Origin: Enterococcus silesiacus
GTDB taxonomy: Bacteria; Bacillota; Bacilli; Lactobacillales; Enterococcaceae
Assembly: GCA_001465115.1 (NCBI GenBank)
Contig: CP013614.1
Coordinates: 620,001-684,000, forward strand
Direction: 5' to 3'
DNA length: 64,000 nt
A program made the translations under genes and the position numbers. Below are positions 57,427 through 64,000 of this stretch, piece by piece. Each line of letters begins with the position of its first letter. Position 1 is the stretch's first letter. Below the pieces are notes generated by a model, which ran no database searches, was not told where the DNA came from, and worked only from the letters and a program-made list of their open reading frames with translations.

Positions 57427-58599
57427 ATGAGTAAAAATGTTAGAGATGTAGTAATCGTGGCATATGGAAGAAGCGCTATTAGCAAAACTGGGAAAAAAGG
57501 AGCGCTCAGAGAGGCGAATCCAGTTGATTTTGCTGGTGAAGTATTAAAGGGTGTTTTGGCAAAAATACCTGAGTTAGAAACCGAAGCGATTGATGATTTG
57601 ATTGTGGGTTGCGCTAAACCAGAATATGTTCAAGGGTACAATGTTGCTCGTATCATCGGCCTAAGAGCTGGTTTACCGTGGAGTGTTGCTGGGCAAACGG
57701 TAAATCGTTTTTGTTCCTCCGGACTGCAAACAATTTCTATTGGTGCCAATGCAATTGCTGTTGGTCAAGCGGAAGTAATCGTTGCAGGAGGGGTAGAATC
57801 AATGTCTGCTATTCCGATGGGGAGTGATCCAAAAACATGGAATCCATGGGTCGCAGAACATGAAAAAGGTGCCTATATGCCAATGGGACTTACTGCTGAA
57901 AACGTAGCAGAAAAATATAATATTTCAAGAGAAGCGATGGATGCCTTTGCGGTTGAAAGTCACTTAAAAGCTACTGTTGCACAAGAATCAGGTGTTTTCA
58001 ATAAGGAAATTATACCAGTTTCTGGAATCGATGAAGCAGGTCAGCCAATCATTTTTGATCAAGATCAAGGCATACGCAAAAATAGCAGTATGGAAAGTCT
58101 TGGAAAATTACCCACTGTGTTTAAAGAAGATGGCAAAGTTACCGCAGGAACTGCTTCACAAACAAGCAATGGTGCGTCCTTTGTCGTATTGATGACTAGA
58201 GAAAAAGCTGGAAATCTTGGCATCAAACCGATCGCTGTTTTTAAAGGATTTTCTGTAGCAGGTGTTGATCCATCATTGATGGGGATCGGACCTATTTATG
58301 CGGTACCTAGAGTTTTGAAACAAACTGGTTTAACTGTTGACGAAATGGATGTTATCGAATTGAATGAAGCTTTTGCAGCACAAGCATTGCCTTGTATAAA
58401 AGAATTGAATTTTGATAAGGAAAAAGTAAATCCAAATGGTGGAGCCATAGCTTTAGGCCATCCGTTAGGTGCAACGGGCAGTATTCTTGTCAGTAAAGCG
58501 TTGAATCAATTGGAAAGAATACAGGGCAAATACGGTTTGGTAACAATGTGTATTGGCGGCGGTATGGGTGCTGCAGCAGTATTGGAAATGTGTGACTAA
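57427..58599 (+). CDS. Acetyl-CoA C-acyltransferase (thiolase, FadA/PaaJ-like)
   Basis: Protein of 390 residues with all thiolase active-site parts: nucleophile C96 in NRFCSSGLQT, HAF-like ELNEAFAAQ (Asn-Glu-Ala), GGAIALGHPLGATG with the catalytic His, and the second Cys in CIGGGMGAA. It cleaves a 3-oxoacyl-CoA with CoA to give acetyl-CoA and a shortened acyl-CoA. It is the degradative 3-ketoacyl type rather than AtoB, judged from the CSSG motif and NRF wording, but this is not certain. A hairpin terminator after it divides enzyme genes from transporter genes. Confidence 0.92.
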   Translation: MSKNVRDVVIVAYGRSAISKTGKKGALREANPVDFAGEVLKGVLAKIPELETEAIDDLIVGCAKPEYVQGYNVARIIGLRAGLPWSVAGQTVNRFCSSGLQTISIGANAIAVGQAEVIVAGGVESMSAIPMGSDPKTWNPWVAEHEKGAYMPMGLTAENVAEKYNISREAMDAFAVESHLKATVAQESGVFNKEIIPVSGIDEAGQPIIFDQDQGIRKNSSMESLGKLPTVFKEDGKVTAGTASQTSNGASFVVLMTREKAGNLGIKPIAVFKGFSVAGVDPSLMGIGPIYAVPRVLKQTGLTVDEMDVIELNEAFAAQALPCIKELNFDKEKVNPNGGAIALGHPLGATGSILVSKALNQLERIQGKYGLVTMCIGGGMGAAAVLEMCD

Positions 58600-58622
58600 A
58601 TCAGTATAAAGACACTGATTTT

Positions 58623-58668
58623 GGATCTGGAATAAAACGAGAAAGAAGTGAGATTCCAGATCCTTTTT
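58623..58668 (+). terminator. Terminator or attenuator inside the CoA operon
   Basis: GGATCTGGAAT (58623-58633) pairs with ATTCCAGATCC (58653-58663), then TTTTT. Good intrinsic terminator form; the transporter genes downstream may get less transcript. Confidence 0.8.
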
Positions 58669-58699
58669 GCTAAATAATAATAAAGGAGAAGTTTGAAGA

Positions 58700-60109
58700 A
58701 TGTTTGATAAAAAGACAATAAAGAAAATTATTTTTGAACTTATTTCGATTATCGCAGCGCTAATTATTGCTAATCTTCCGATTCCAGATGGTTTGGATAA
58801 AAATGGGATGCTGGCTTTGGCGATTTTGATCTGGGCTGTTTTAAATTGGATTTTGAATACGATGAATGATTTTATTGTCGTGATGATCATGTGCTGTGCT
58901 TTTGTGATCTTTAAAGTCGTACCCTTTGAAATTGCTTTTAGTGCTTTTTCTGGAACAACTTATTGGTTGTTACTGGGAGCGTTAGGTTTAGGGTGCGGTA
59001 TTGTGAAAAGCGGATTGATCACTCGACTATCTTTATACTGCATGAAAATAATGCCGCCAACCTTTTTTGGTCAAACCTTGGCGATGTTTATCTCAAGTAT
59101 TTTTGTTGGTCCATTGATTCCTTCTACATCAGCGAAAGTTGCAATACTAGCCCCAATGACGATTTCAATTGGTGAAAAGCTAGGGTATGAAAAAAAGTCT
59201 AAAGGGATGTTTGGAATCTGGAGTGCCATGTATTTTGCTTTCAATCAAATGGCGCCATTTTTTATCAGTAGTTCATTTTTAGGCTATGTCACACTAAGTT
59301 TTTTGCCAAAAGAAATCAGTGCAGAGTTTACGTATCCAAAATGGATTATTTCCATGCTTGTATGGGGAATTGTAATGTATGTACTTGGGTTTGTCGCAAT
59401 CAATCTGTTATATAAACCAAAGGAATCACAAAAACTTGATAAAACGGATATTGCAATGATGCTAAAAGAAATGGGGCCAATCAATAAACAAGAAAAATCT
59501 GTGTTAGCTGTTATTTTAGTTTGTTTAGTTTTCTGGATGTTGGAAAGAACACTTGGAATCAGTGCGTCAGTCACATCAGTCATGGGATTTTCGGTCCTTT
59601 TAGCAACGGGAATCGTAACGCCTCAAGATTTTAATACGAAGATCAATTGGTCTTTTTTAACATTCGTAGGTGGGGCAGTTAGCTTGGCTTCTGTGCTTAG
59701 TAAGGTAGGCGTAGATAAATGGATTGGCAGCATTCTTGAACCGATCATGAGTGGTGTAACCTCAAACAAGTTGTTGTTTATCATGACGATTGCAGTGATC
59801 ACTATTTTGACAAGAATCGTTATTGCAAGCGTTACTGCAACAATGACGTTGTTGAATATTATTGTGATTCCATTGTGTCTTGCAGCTGGGATCAATCCTT
59901 GGATTGGCTCGATTGTAATTTACACGTTTTGCCATCAATTTTTCTTTAAATATCAAAGTCCAACAACTGTTGGTGCATTTGCTGCGGCAAATGGTGATGA
60001 CACGATTGGCTGGAATTATGTAAGTAAGTTTAACTTTGTCGTTCTAGGGGTTGAAATGATCGCTATTTTGGCCAGTATTCCATTTTGGCATTTGCTGGGT
60101 CTAATGTAA
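58700..60109 (+). CDS. DASS (SLC13)-family organic anion transporter
   Basis: Protein of 469 residues with about 12 membrane segments and the internal repeat of the DASS/CitT family (GTTYWLLLGALGLGCGIVKSGL; FLTFVGGAVSLASVLSKVG). The Ser-Asn-Thr motifs that bind sodium and the carboxylate in typical members are altered to PSTSAK and ASVTAT. It probably imports a mono- or dicarboxylate, or exchanges it for a product. AAGGAG precedes the ATG. It follows the thiolase behind a terminator, and a second carrier of another family follows it, so import and exchange or two substrates are both possible. Confidence 0.85.
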   Translation: MFDKKTIKKIIFELISIIAALIIANLPIPDGLDKNGMLALAILIWAVLNWILNTMNDFIVVMIMCCAFVIFKVVPFEIAFSAFSGTTYWLLLGALGLGCGIVKSGLITRLSLYCMKIMPPTFFGQTLAMFISSIFVGPLIPSTSAKVAILAPMTISIGEKLGYEKKSKGMFGIWSAMYFAFNQMAPFFISSSFLGYVTLSFLPKEISAEFTYPKWIISMLVWGIVMYVLGFVAINLLYKPKESQKLDKTDIAMMLKEMGPINKQEKSVLAVILVCLVFWMLERTLGISASVTSVMGFSVLLATGIVTPQDFNTKINWSFLTFVGGAVSLASVLSKVGVDKWIGSILEPIMSGVTSNKLLFIMTIAVITILTRIVIASVTATMTLLNIIVIPLCLAAGINPWIGSIVIYTFCHQFFFKYQSPTTVGAFAAANGDDTIGWNYVSKFNFVVLGVEMIAILASIPFWHLLGLM

Positions 60110-60139
60110 AAGCAAACAATTTAAGTTGGAGGAAGTGAA

Positions 60140-61468
60140 ATGAGTGTTGAATTAATCAGTTTGGCTGGAATTCTGCTGGGGGTTTGTACGTTGATATTTT
60201 TAGCCTTTCGAGGCTATCCGATTTTTGTAATAGGAAGTGTAGCTTCCGTGATTGTATTGCTTTTTTCTGGTATGAATGTGCTAGATGCATTATTGGGGAC
60301 TTACATGGATTCTTTCTCAGAGTATATTAGTAATTATTTTTTCATTTTTCTACTGAGCTCGATTTTTGGCAGAATGATGGGGAAAACAGGAGCTGCTCAA
60401 TCGATCGCATATAAAACCTCACGTTTAATTAGGAAAAAAAGCAATGAAAAGAACCATAAATTTCTTGTCGTGATGTCTTTGGTCATCATCAATATGGTTT
60501 TAACTTTAGGTGGTGTCAGTCTTTTTGTTGTTGTTTTTACAGTTGTCGAAATTGCGAAAGAGTTATTCGAGGAGTTTGATGTTCCTTGGAAGATGTATAC
60601 TTGCGGTGTGTTAGGATCATCTTCTTTTACAAGTACGATGGTACCTGGAAATCCTGCGATCATTAATATAATTCCGACGAATTATTTAGGTACAAATACA
60701 ATGGCAGCGCCCCTTTTAGGAATGATTTGTGCTGTAGTTACATTCCTGTTAGGTTCACTATACATTCTGTTGGAAACGAAGAAAAACACTAAAAATCAGG
60801 AAGGATTCTATCCTACTGGTCAAAAAATAAAAGAAGCGGCACTTGAAAAAGTTACATTTGCTGAACAGCCTTTAGTAAAGTGTTTGATCCCATCGATTGT
60901 GTTGATTCTTGTGTTGAATGTCTTTAGTGCTTCTGCTGTAATAGCGTTGACGGCTGCTTGCTTCGTTAAGATTGTATTGTTTTATAAAGAGTTGTTTCCG
61001 AATTTAGCTGAAGTATTTAAAATGGGTGGAGAGAATGCTATGTCCGCAATTGTTTCTATTTGTGCGGCGGTAGGATTTGGTAGTGTGGTTGCTTCTGTAC
61101 CAGGGTATCAGCTAGTCATTAATAGTCTAGATAGTATTCCAGGACCCGCAATTTTACAATTAGTACTATCGTTTAATGTGATTTCAGCTGTAACTGGTTC
61201 ATCCAGTGGCGGAGCATCGATCGCGTTTTCAACGTTAGGGGATCATTTTACGGACTTAGGATTATCTCCGCAAGTGATTCATCGTGTAGGTGTCATGTCT
61301 TCAAATGGCTTGGATTCTTTACCGCACAGCGGGGCCATCTTTAACACATTAAACATAACTAGATTGACACATAAACAAGCGTATAAGAATTATTTTATGT
61401 TAACAGTTGTATTAGAGACAGGGATGTCATTATTTGCTGGAATTTTAACGCTCTTCGGAATTGTATAG
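60140..61468 (+). CDS. GntP-family permease
   Basis: Protein of 442 residues with about 12 membrane segments. GntP features: start LAFRGYPIFVIGSVASVIVLLFSG, VMSLVIINMVLTLGGVSLFVVVFTVVEIAKELFEEFDVPW, and the SSSGGASIAFSTLGDHF and SNGLDSLPHSGAI blocks. Family members carry gluconate and related hydroxy acids; in several bacteria GntP-like permeases lie with short-chain CoA-transferase genes and carry 3-hydroxybutyrate or acetoacetate. That makes a hydroxy acid a plausible substrate here. ATG is preceded by TTGGAGGAAG, 30 bases after the DASS gene. Confidence 0.88.
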   Translation: MSVELISLAGILLGVCTLIFLAFRGYPIFVIGSVASVIVLLFSGMNVLDALLGTYMDSFSEYISNYFFIFLLSSIFGRMMGKTGAAQSIAYKTSRLIRKKSNEKNHKFLVVMSLVIINMVLTLGGVSLFVVVFTVVEIAKELFEEFDVPWKMYTCGVLGSSSFTSTMVPGNPAIINIIPTNYLGTNTMAAPLLGMICAVVTFLLGSLYILLETKKNTKNQEGFYPTGQKIKEAALEKVTFAEQPLVKCLIPSIVLILVLNVFSASAVIALTAACFVKIVLFYKELFPNLAEVFKMGGENAMSAIVSICAAVGFGSVVASVPGYQLVINSLDSIPGPAILQLVLSFNVISAVTGSSSGGASIAFSTLGDHFTDLGLSPQVIHRVGVMSSNGLDSLPHSGAIFNTLNITRLTHKQAYKNYFMLTVVLETGMSLFAGILTLFGIV

Positions 61469-61487
61469 TAGGTTGGGGTGAGCTATT

Positions 61488-62246
61488 TTGACGTGTGTAA
61501 ATAAAACTAAAATGAATAGTGAAGCAGCATTTGAGTCAATTTCGATCGATGCATTTACTGCTAGACTGGATCATTTAGTTGAAACAACAAATGATAAGAA
61601 AGTCAAGATTATTTCCGTAAATGGAAGCGTTGCGGCTGGAAAAACAACCTTCACAGAGCAGTTAAAAGCCTATTTTTTAGAGAAACACAAATCAGTACAG
61701 GTTATTCATACAGATAGTTTTCTACTTTCAAATAAAGAGCTGGCTGAAAGAAATTTGATGGATAAAAAGGGATTTCCAGTAACGTATCAACAAGCAAAAA
61801 TAAGAAGTGTCTTAAAGCAAATAGCAATGGGGGATGTCCCAATTATTGTTCCTCAATATTCTCATGCTGCATATAATATAGTGGAAGAGTATCAGTTTAT
61901 TGAAGCGGCAGATATTTATATCATTGAAGGAATTGGGTTTAAATCAAAAGAGTATTCAAACTGGATCGATTTATCATTATTTTTAGATGCTAAAATTGAA
62001 AATATAGGAAAATGGTACCGTCGTCGTTTCATCAAAAATATTTCATTAGCAAAACCCGATTCAATTTTGAAAAAATATGAAAAATATCCCGAAAATAGGC
62101 TTAAAAAGGTCATGGATCATAATTGGAATGAAGTCAATTTGATCAACTATTATGAAAATATTTTACCAGAAAAAAGCCAAAGTGATATTATTTTGGAAAA
62201 AAATGAAGTTCATAAAATCGTAAATATTTATTCTAGAAAACGATAG
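61488..62246 (+). CDS. Pantothenate kinase-like P-loop kinase (CoaA family)
   Basis: Protein of 252 residues with P-loop GSVAAGKTT (46-54), the THTDSFLLSNKELAERNLMDKKGFPVTY-type block that is close to the CoaA TTDGFL...GLMKKKGFPESYD region, VPQYSHAAYNIV (compare VYSHLIYD of CoaA) and IIEGIG. It is shorter than CoaA of E. coli (316) at both ends. It should phosphorylate pantothenate or a related alcohol. Placed last in the operon, it may raise CoA supply during growth on the acid. The start is a TTG with GGGGTGAG upstream. A terminator shared with padR follows. Confidence 0.8.
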   Translation: MTCVNKTKMNSEAAFESISIDAFTARLDHLVETTNDKKVKIISVNGSVAAGKTTFTEQLKAYFLEKHKSVQVIHTDSFLLSNKELAERNLMDKKGFPVTYQQAKIRSVLKQIAMGDVPIIVPQYSHAAYNIVEEYQFIEAADIYIIEGIGFKSKEYSNWIDLSLFLDAKIENIGKWYRRRFIKNISLAKPDSILKKYEKYPENRLKKVMDHNWNEVNLINYYENILPEKSQSDIILEKNEVHKIVNIYSRKR

Positions 62247-62253
62247 TTTACAA

Positions 62254-62306
62254 CACAAAACTAAGAGGATGATATGGAATTTTCCATCCTCTTAGTTTTG
62301 TTTCTA
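62254..62306. terminator. Bidirectional terminator closing the CoA operon
   Basis: CAAAACTAAGAGGATG (62255-62270) pairs with CATCCTCTTAGTTTTG (62285-62300): a 16-bp perfect stem, with T-rich tail. Confidence 0.92.
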
Positions 62307-62840
62307 TTTACTTGAAAATAACTGTTCAACTTGTTCTTCAGCCCATTGACACCAGCGCAGTTCTTCTTCACATATACGTATTTTTCTTTGGATAACAAGA
62401 AATCGTCCAAAGTTTTTTTGTTGTTCTTCTGGATCTGATAATTGATCAATTTGAGCTTGTTTAGTTTGATTTTGTTTCAATAGTTTTAATTGATGCTGTT
62501 TTCTTTCGAAAAGTAGTCCCTTTACAGTATCTTTATCTAGAATCGATGCAACATAAATCTTTGCAAGAAATTCATCTTTTTGTGAAGGTTCTTTCGTTTC
62601 TTCTTGAATCCAAGTATTGACGATATTTTCGCCCTTTTTAGTTAAATGATAGATTTTTTTCTGTGAATGTTTTTCGTCATTTTCAACTGAAACATATTCT
62701 TCTTTTAACAGTTTCCCTAAGGAAGTGTAGATCTGACTATGATGAGCTTCCCAAAAAAGCGCAAGATATTGCTTCAGCTCATAGCCAGTACAGGGTTTTC
62801 TAACTAACATACAAAGCAAAATATAACTAAGAGTATTCAT
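62304..62840 (-). CDS. PadR family transcriptional regulator
   Basis: Protein of 178 residues: N-terminal winged helix of the PadR type (LSYILLCMLVRKPCTGYELKQYL and HHSQIYTSLGKLLKEEYVS), then a C-terminal helical dimerisation domain (about 95-178) as in two-domain PadR/VirR-like proteins. PadR proteins repress genes for phenolic acid decarboxylase or drug pumps and are released by a small ligand. ATG is preceded by AGAAGGAG. It is divergent from the MFS gene, and a textbook PadR dyad lies between them. Confidence 0.9.
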   Translation of the reverse strand: MNTLSYILLCMLVRKPCTGYELKQYLALFWEAHHSQIYTSLGKLLKEEYVSVENDEKHSQKKIYHLTKKGENIVNTWIQEETKEPSQKDEFLAKIYVASILDKDTVKGLLFERKQHQLKLLKQNQTKQAQIDQLSDPEEQQKNFGRFLVIQRKIRICEEELRWCQWAEEQVEQLFSSK

Positions 62841-62911
62841 CCCGACGATTCTCCTTCTCTTTTTGAATCCGCTTATTTTTTATTATATCATAAAATAAAT
62901 GAAAATATTAT

Positions 62912-62947
62912 AAATAAATACATGTAAATATTGACATGTATTTATTT
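62912..62947. promoter_or_regulatory. PadR-type operator
   Basis: Perfect inverted repeat with 14-base arms (62912-62925 and 62934-62947) and an 8-base spacer, containing ATACATGT-N8-ACATGTAT, which fits the PadR consensus ATGT-N8-ACAT. It overlaps the -35 of the MFS promoter. On the minus strand a TATAAT (62907-62912) for padR overlaps its edge, so autoregulation is likely. Confidence 0.85.
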
Positions 62948-62959
62948 TTGTAGTATTTT
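62931..62959 (+). promoter_or_regulatory. Promoter of the MFS gene
   Basis: TTGACA (62931-62936), 17-base spacer, TATTTT (62954-62959); the -35 lies inside the PadR-type operator. Confidence 0.75.
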
Positions 62960-62983
62960 TTTATACAGAGAGAAGGTAATAAA

Positions 62984-64000
62984 GTGGAAGAATCAAACTA
63001 TTTAGAAGAACATTTAGAAGTAGTCAAAGTGGAGAAGAGTGGCTTACGCTCAGCCTATGCGGTGGCCTTTACTTGTATGATCGCATTTATGGGAATTGGG
63101 TTAGTTGACCCCATTTTAAAAACGATCGCAAAGCAGTTGGATGCGACACCTGCGCAAACGACGCTGTTATTTACAAGCTATATGCTAGTAACGGGTGTCA
63201 TGATGTTATTTACCGGTTTTATTTCTAGTCGAATCGGCGCGAAAAAAACTTTGATTTATGGATTAGTTATTATTATTGGATTTTCATGTTTAGCTGGTTT
63301 TTCAGAAACGATTGAAGGGCTGATCTATTTACGAGCAGGTTGGGGATTAGGTAATGCTTTATTTATCTCAACAGCTTTATCAGCTATTGTGGGTGTTTTA
63401 GCTGGACAAACAGAGAAAGCGATTATTATGTATGAAGCATCTATGGGGTTAGGTATGGCCATTGGTCCTTTACTTGGTGGTGTGTTAGGTAGCATGTCTT
63501 GGCGGATGCCGTTTTTTGGTGTAGCCACATTGATGCTGATTGCAACCTTCGCCATTGCTTTTCTGTTGACACCGATTGCTAAACCTAAGAAAAAAATTGC
63601 TTTATTTGCTGGAATCAAAGCTTTGAGCAATCATAAATTACGTTCAATTGGAATCATCGCATTACTTTATAACTTTGGCTTTTTTACATTATTGGCTTAC
63701 GCACCATTTTTACTTGAAGGATTTACGGAAATGCAAGTTGGATTTGTTTTTTTTGGTTGGGGCGCATTATTAGCTGTGGCTTCAGTATTTATTGCACCAA
63801 TCTTAGAAAAACGAATCAATACGTACCGAACTATTTTACTGGCGCTATTCTTTTTCTTGGCTTGTTTGAGCTTTATTGGATTTAACGCAAAAACACCAGA
63901 ATTAGTCGCTGTAGGTGTGATCATGGCTGGGCTATTTCAAGGGCTGATCAATACACTCTTAACCACGATTGCGATGGAAATACCAGATATTGAAAGAAGT
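62984..64000 (+). CDS. MFS transporter, drug/metabolite efflux type (3' end outside window)
   Basis: An open frame of 339 codons from a GTG at 62984 to the window edge, with AGAAGGTAA upstream. After a short acidic N-terminus come membrane segments in MFS order: MIAFMGIGLVDPILKTIAKQ (TM1), LLFTSYMLVTGVMMLFTG (TM2) followed by the loop motif RIGAKKTLIYG, LRAGWGLGNALF (TM4 motif RxGxG-like) and GLGMAIGPLLGGVLG (TM5 motif C of drug-proton antiporters). Motif C points to export. Divergent from padR and controlled by its operator, it is probably a pump induced by the PadR ligand, maybe a phenolic compound. The end is cut off. Confidence 0.85.
   Translation, partial: MEESNYLEEHLEVVKVEKSGLRSAYAVAFTCMIAFMGIGLVDPILKTIAKQLDATPAQTTLLFTSYMLVTGVMMLFTGFISSRIGAKKTLIYGLVIIIGFSCLAGFSETIEGLIYLRAGWGLGNALFISTALSAIVGVLAGQTEKAIIMYEASMGLGMAIGPLLGGVLGSMSWRMPFFGVATLMLIATFAIAFLLTPIAKPKKKIALFAGIKALSNHKLRSIGIIALLYNFGFFTLLAYAPFLLEGFTEMQVGFVFFGWGALLAVASVFIAPILEKRINTYRTILLALFFFLACLSFIGFNAKTPELVAVGVIMAGLFQGLINTLLTTIAMEIPDIERS

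Noticed and set aside
58465..58890. 141-codon minus-strand frame across the thiolase end and the DASS start
   Set aside because: It crosses the internal terminator, overlaps two well-supported genes and has low-complexity hydrophobic content with no family features.

Overview
The window is chromosomal DNA of a low-GC Firmicute, almost certainly an Enterococcus of the E. faecalis-like clade. The evidence is a complete 16S-23S-5S operon whose 16S has enterococcal signatures but a V1 loop that, from memory, differs from E. faecalis; the gnd plus LisRK/EtaRS-type two-component gene order; TypA, RecQ, YceD-L32 and FloT-NfeD blocks; and strong AAGGAG ribosome binding sites with frequent TTG/GTG starts. 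No CRISPR array, prophage or insertion sequence was seen.

Layout. 0-5 kb: an ECF-type vitamin uptake subunit with a DUF4430 lipoprotein (possibly cobalamin related), two small cytosolic proteins, and a MacAB-like efflux operon on the minus strand behind a palindrome. 5-11 kb: metallophosphoesterase, Tex, SprT-like protein, YdcF protein, tRNA-Leu(GAG), an ASCH protein and a frameshifted lipoprotein gene. 11-19 kb: SDR dehydrogenase with a candidate cre site, a GH13 alpha-glucosidase flanked by two compound hairpins, AlaA-like aminotransferase, an HTH-TPR regulator with its own palindrome, NagA, and a membrane-anchored nuclease. 19-28 kb: a two-gene ABC exporter with a very large coiled-coil permease, the NfeD-flotillin pair, two divergent aromatic-acid-exporter-like proteins and an HD-domain protein. 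28-42 kb: MATE pump, a probable fluoride-type CLC antiporter, UPF0223, an inositol-phosphatase-family enzyme, TypA, RecQ, a lone ABC ATPase, YceD-RpmF, 6-phosphogluconate dehydrogenase and the EtaRS-like two-component system. 42-48 kb: the rRNA operon with three tandem promoters, processing stalks and no spacer tRNA.

The accessory and most interesting part is 48-62 kb. An NtrB/AtoS-like kinase and a sigma-54 activator (AtoC-like, intact GAFTGA loop) are followed by a LysR regulator, a FabK-like flavoprotein and, on the other strand, a gene run encoding a type III CoA-transferase, an enoyl-CoA hydratase, a PaaG-like isomerase, a 3-hydroxyacyl-CoA dehydrogenase, a thiolase, a DASS-family transporter, a GntP-family transporter and a pantothenate-kinase-like protein. 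A well-matched sigma-54 (-24/-12) promoter sits about 38 bp upstream of the CoA-transferase, with inverted repeats further upstream. Read together, this is a self-contained, sigma-54-controlled system for importing an organic acid, charging it with CoA and cleaving it thiolytically. It lacks an acyl-CoA dehydrogenase, which suggests an already unsaturated or hydroxylated acid. The substrate is not determinable from sequence.

The right edge holds a PadR-family repressor divergent from an MFS transporter that runs off the window. An almost ideal PadR operator (ATGT-N8-ACAT inside a 14-bp-arm inverted repeat) covers the -35 element of the transporter promoter.
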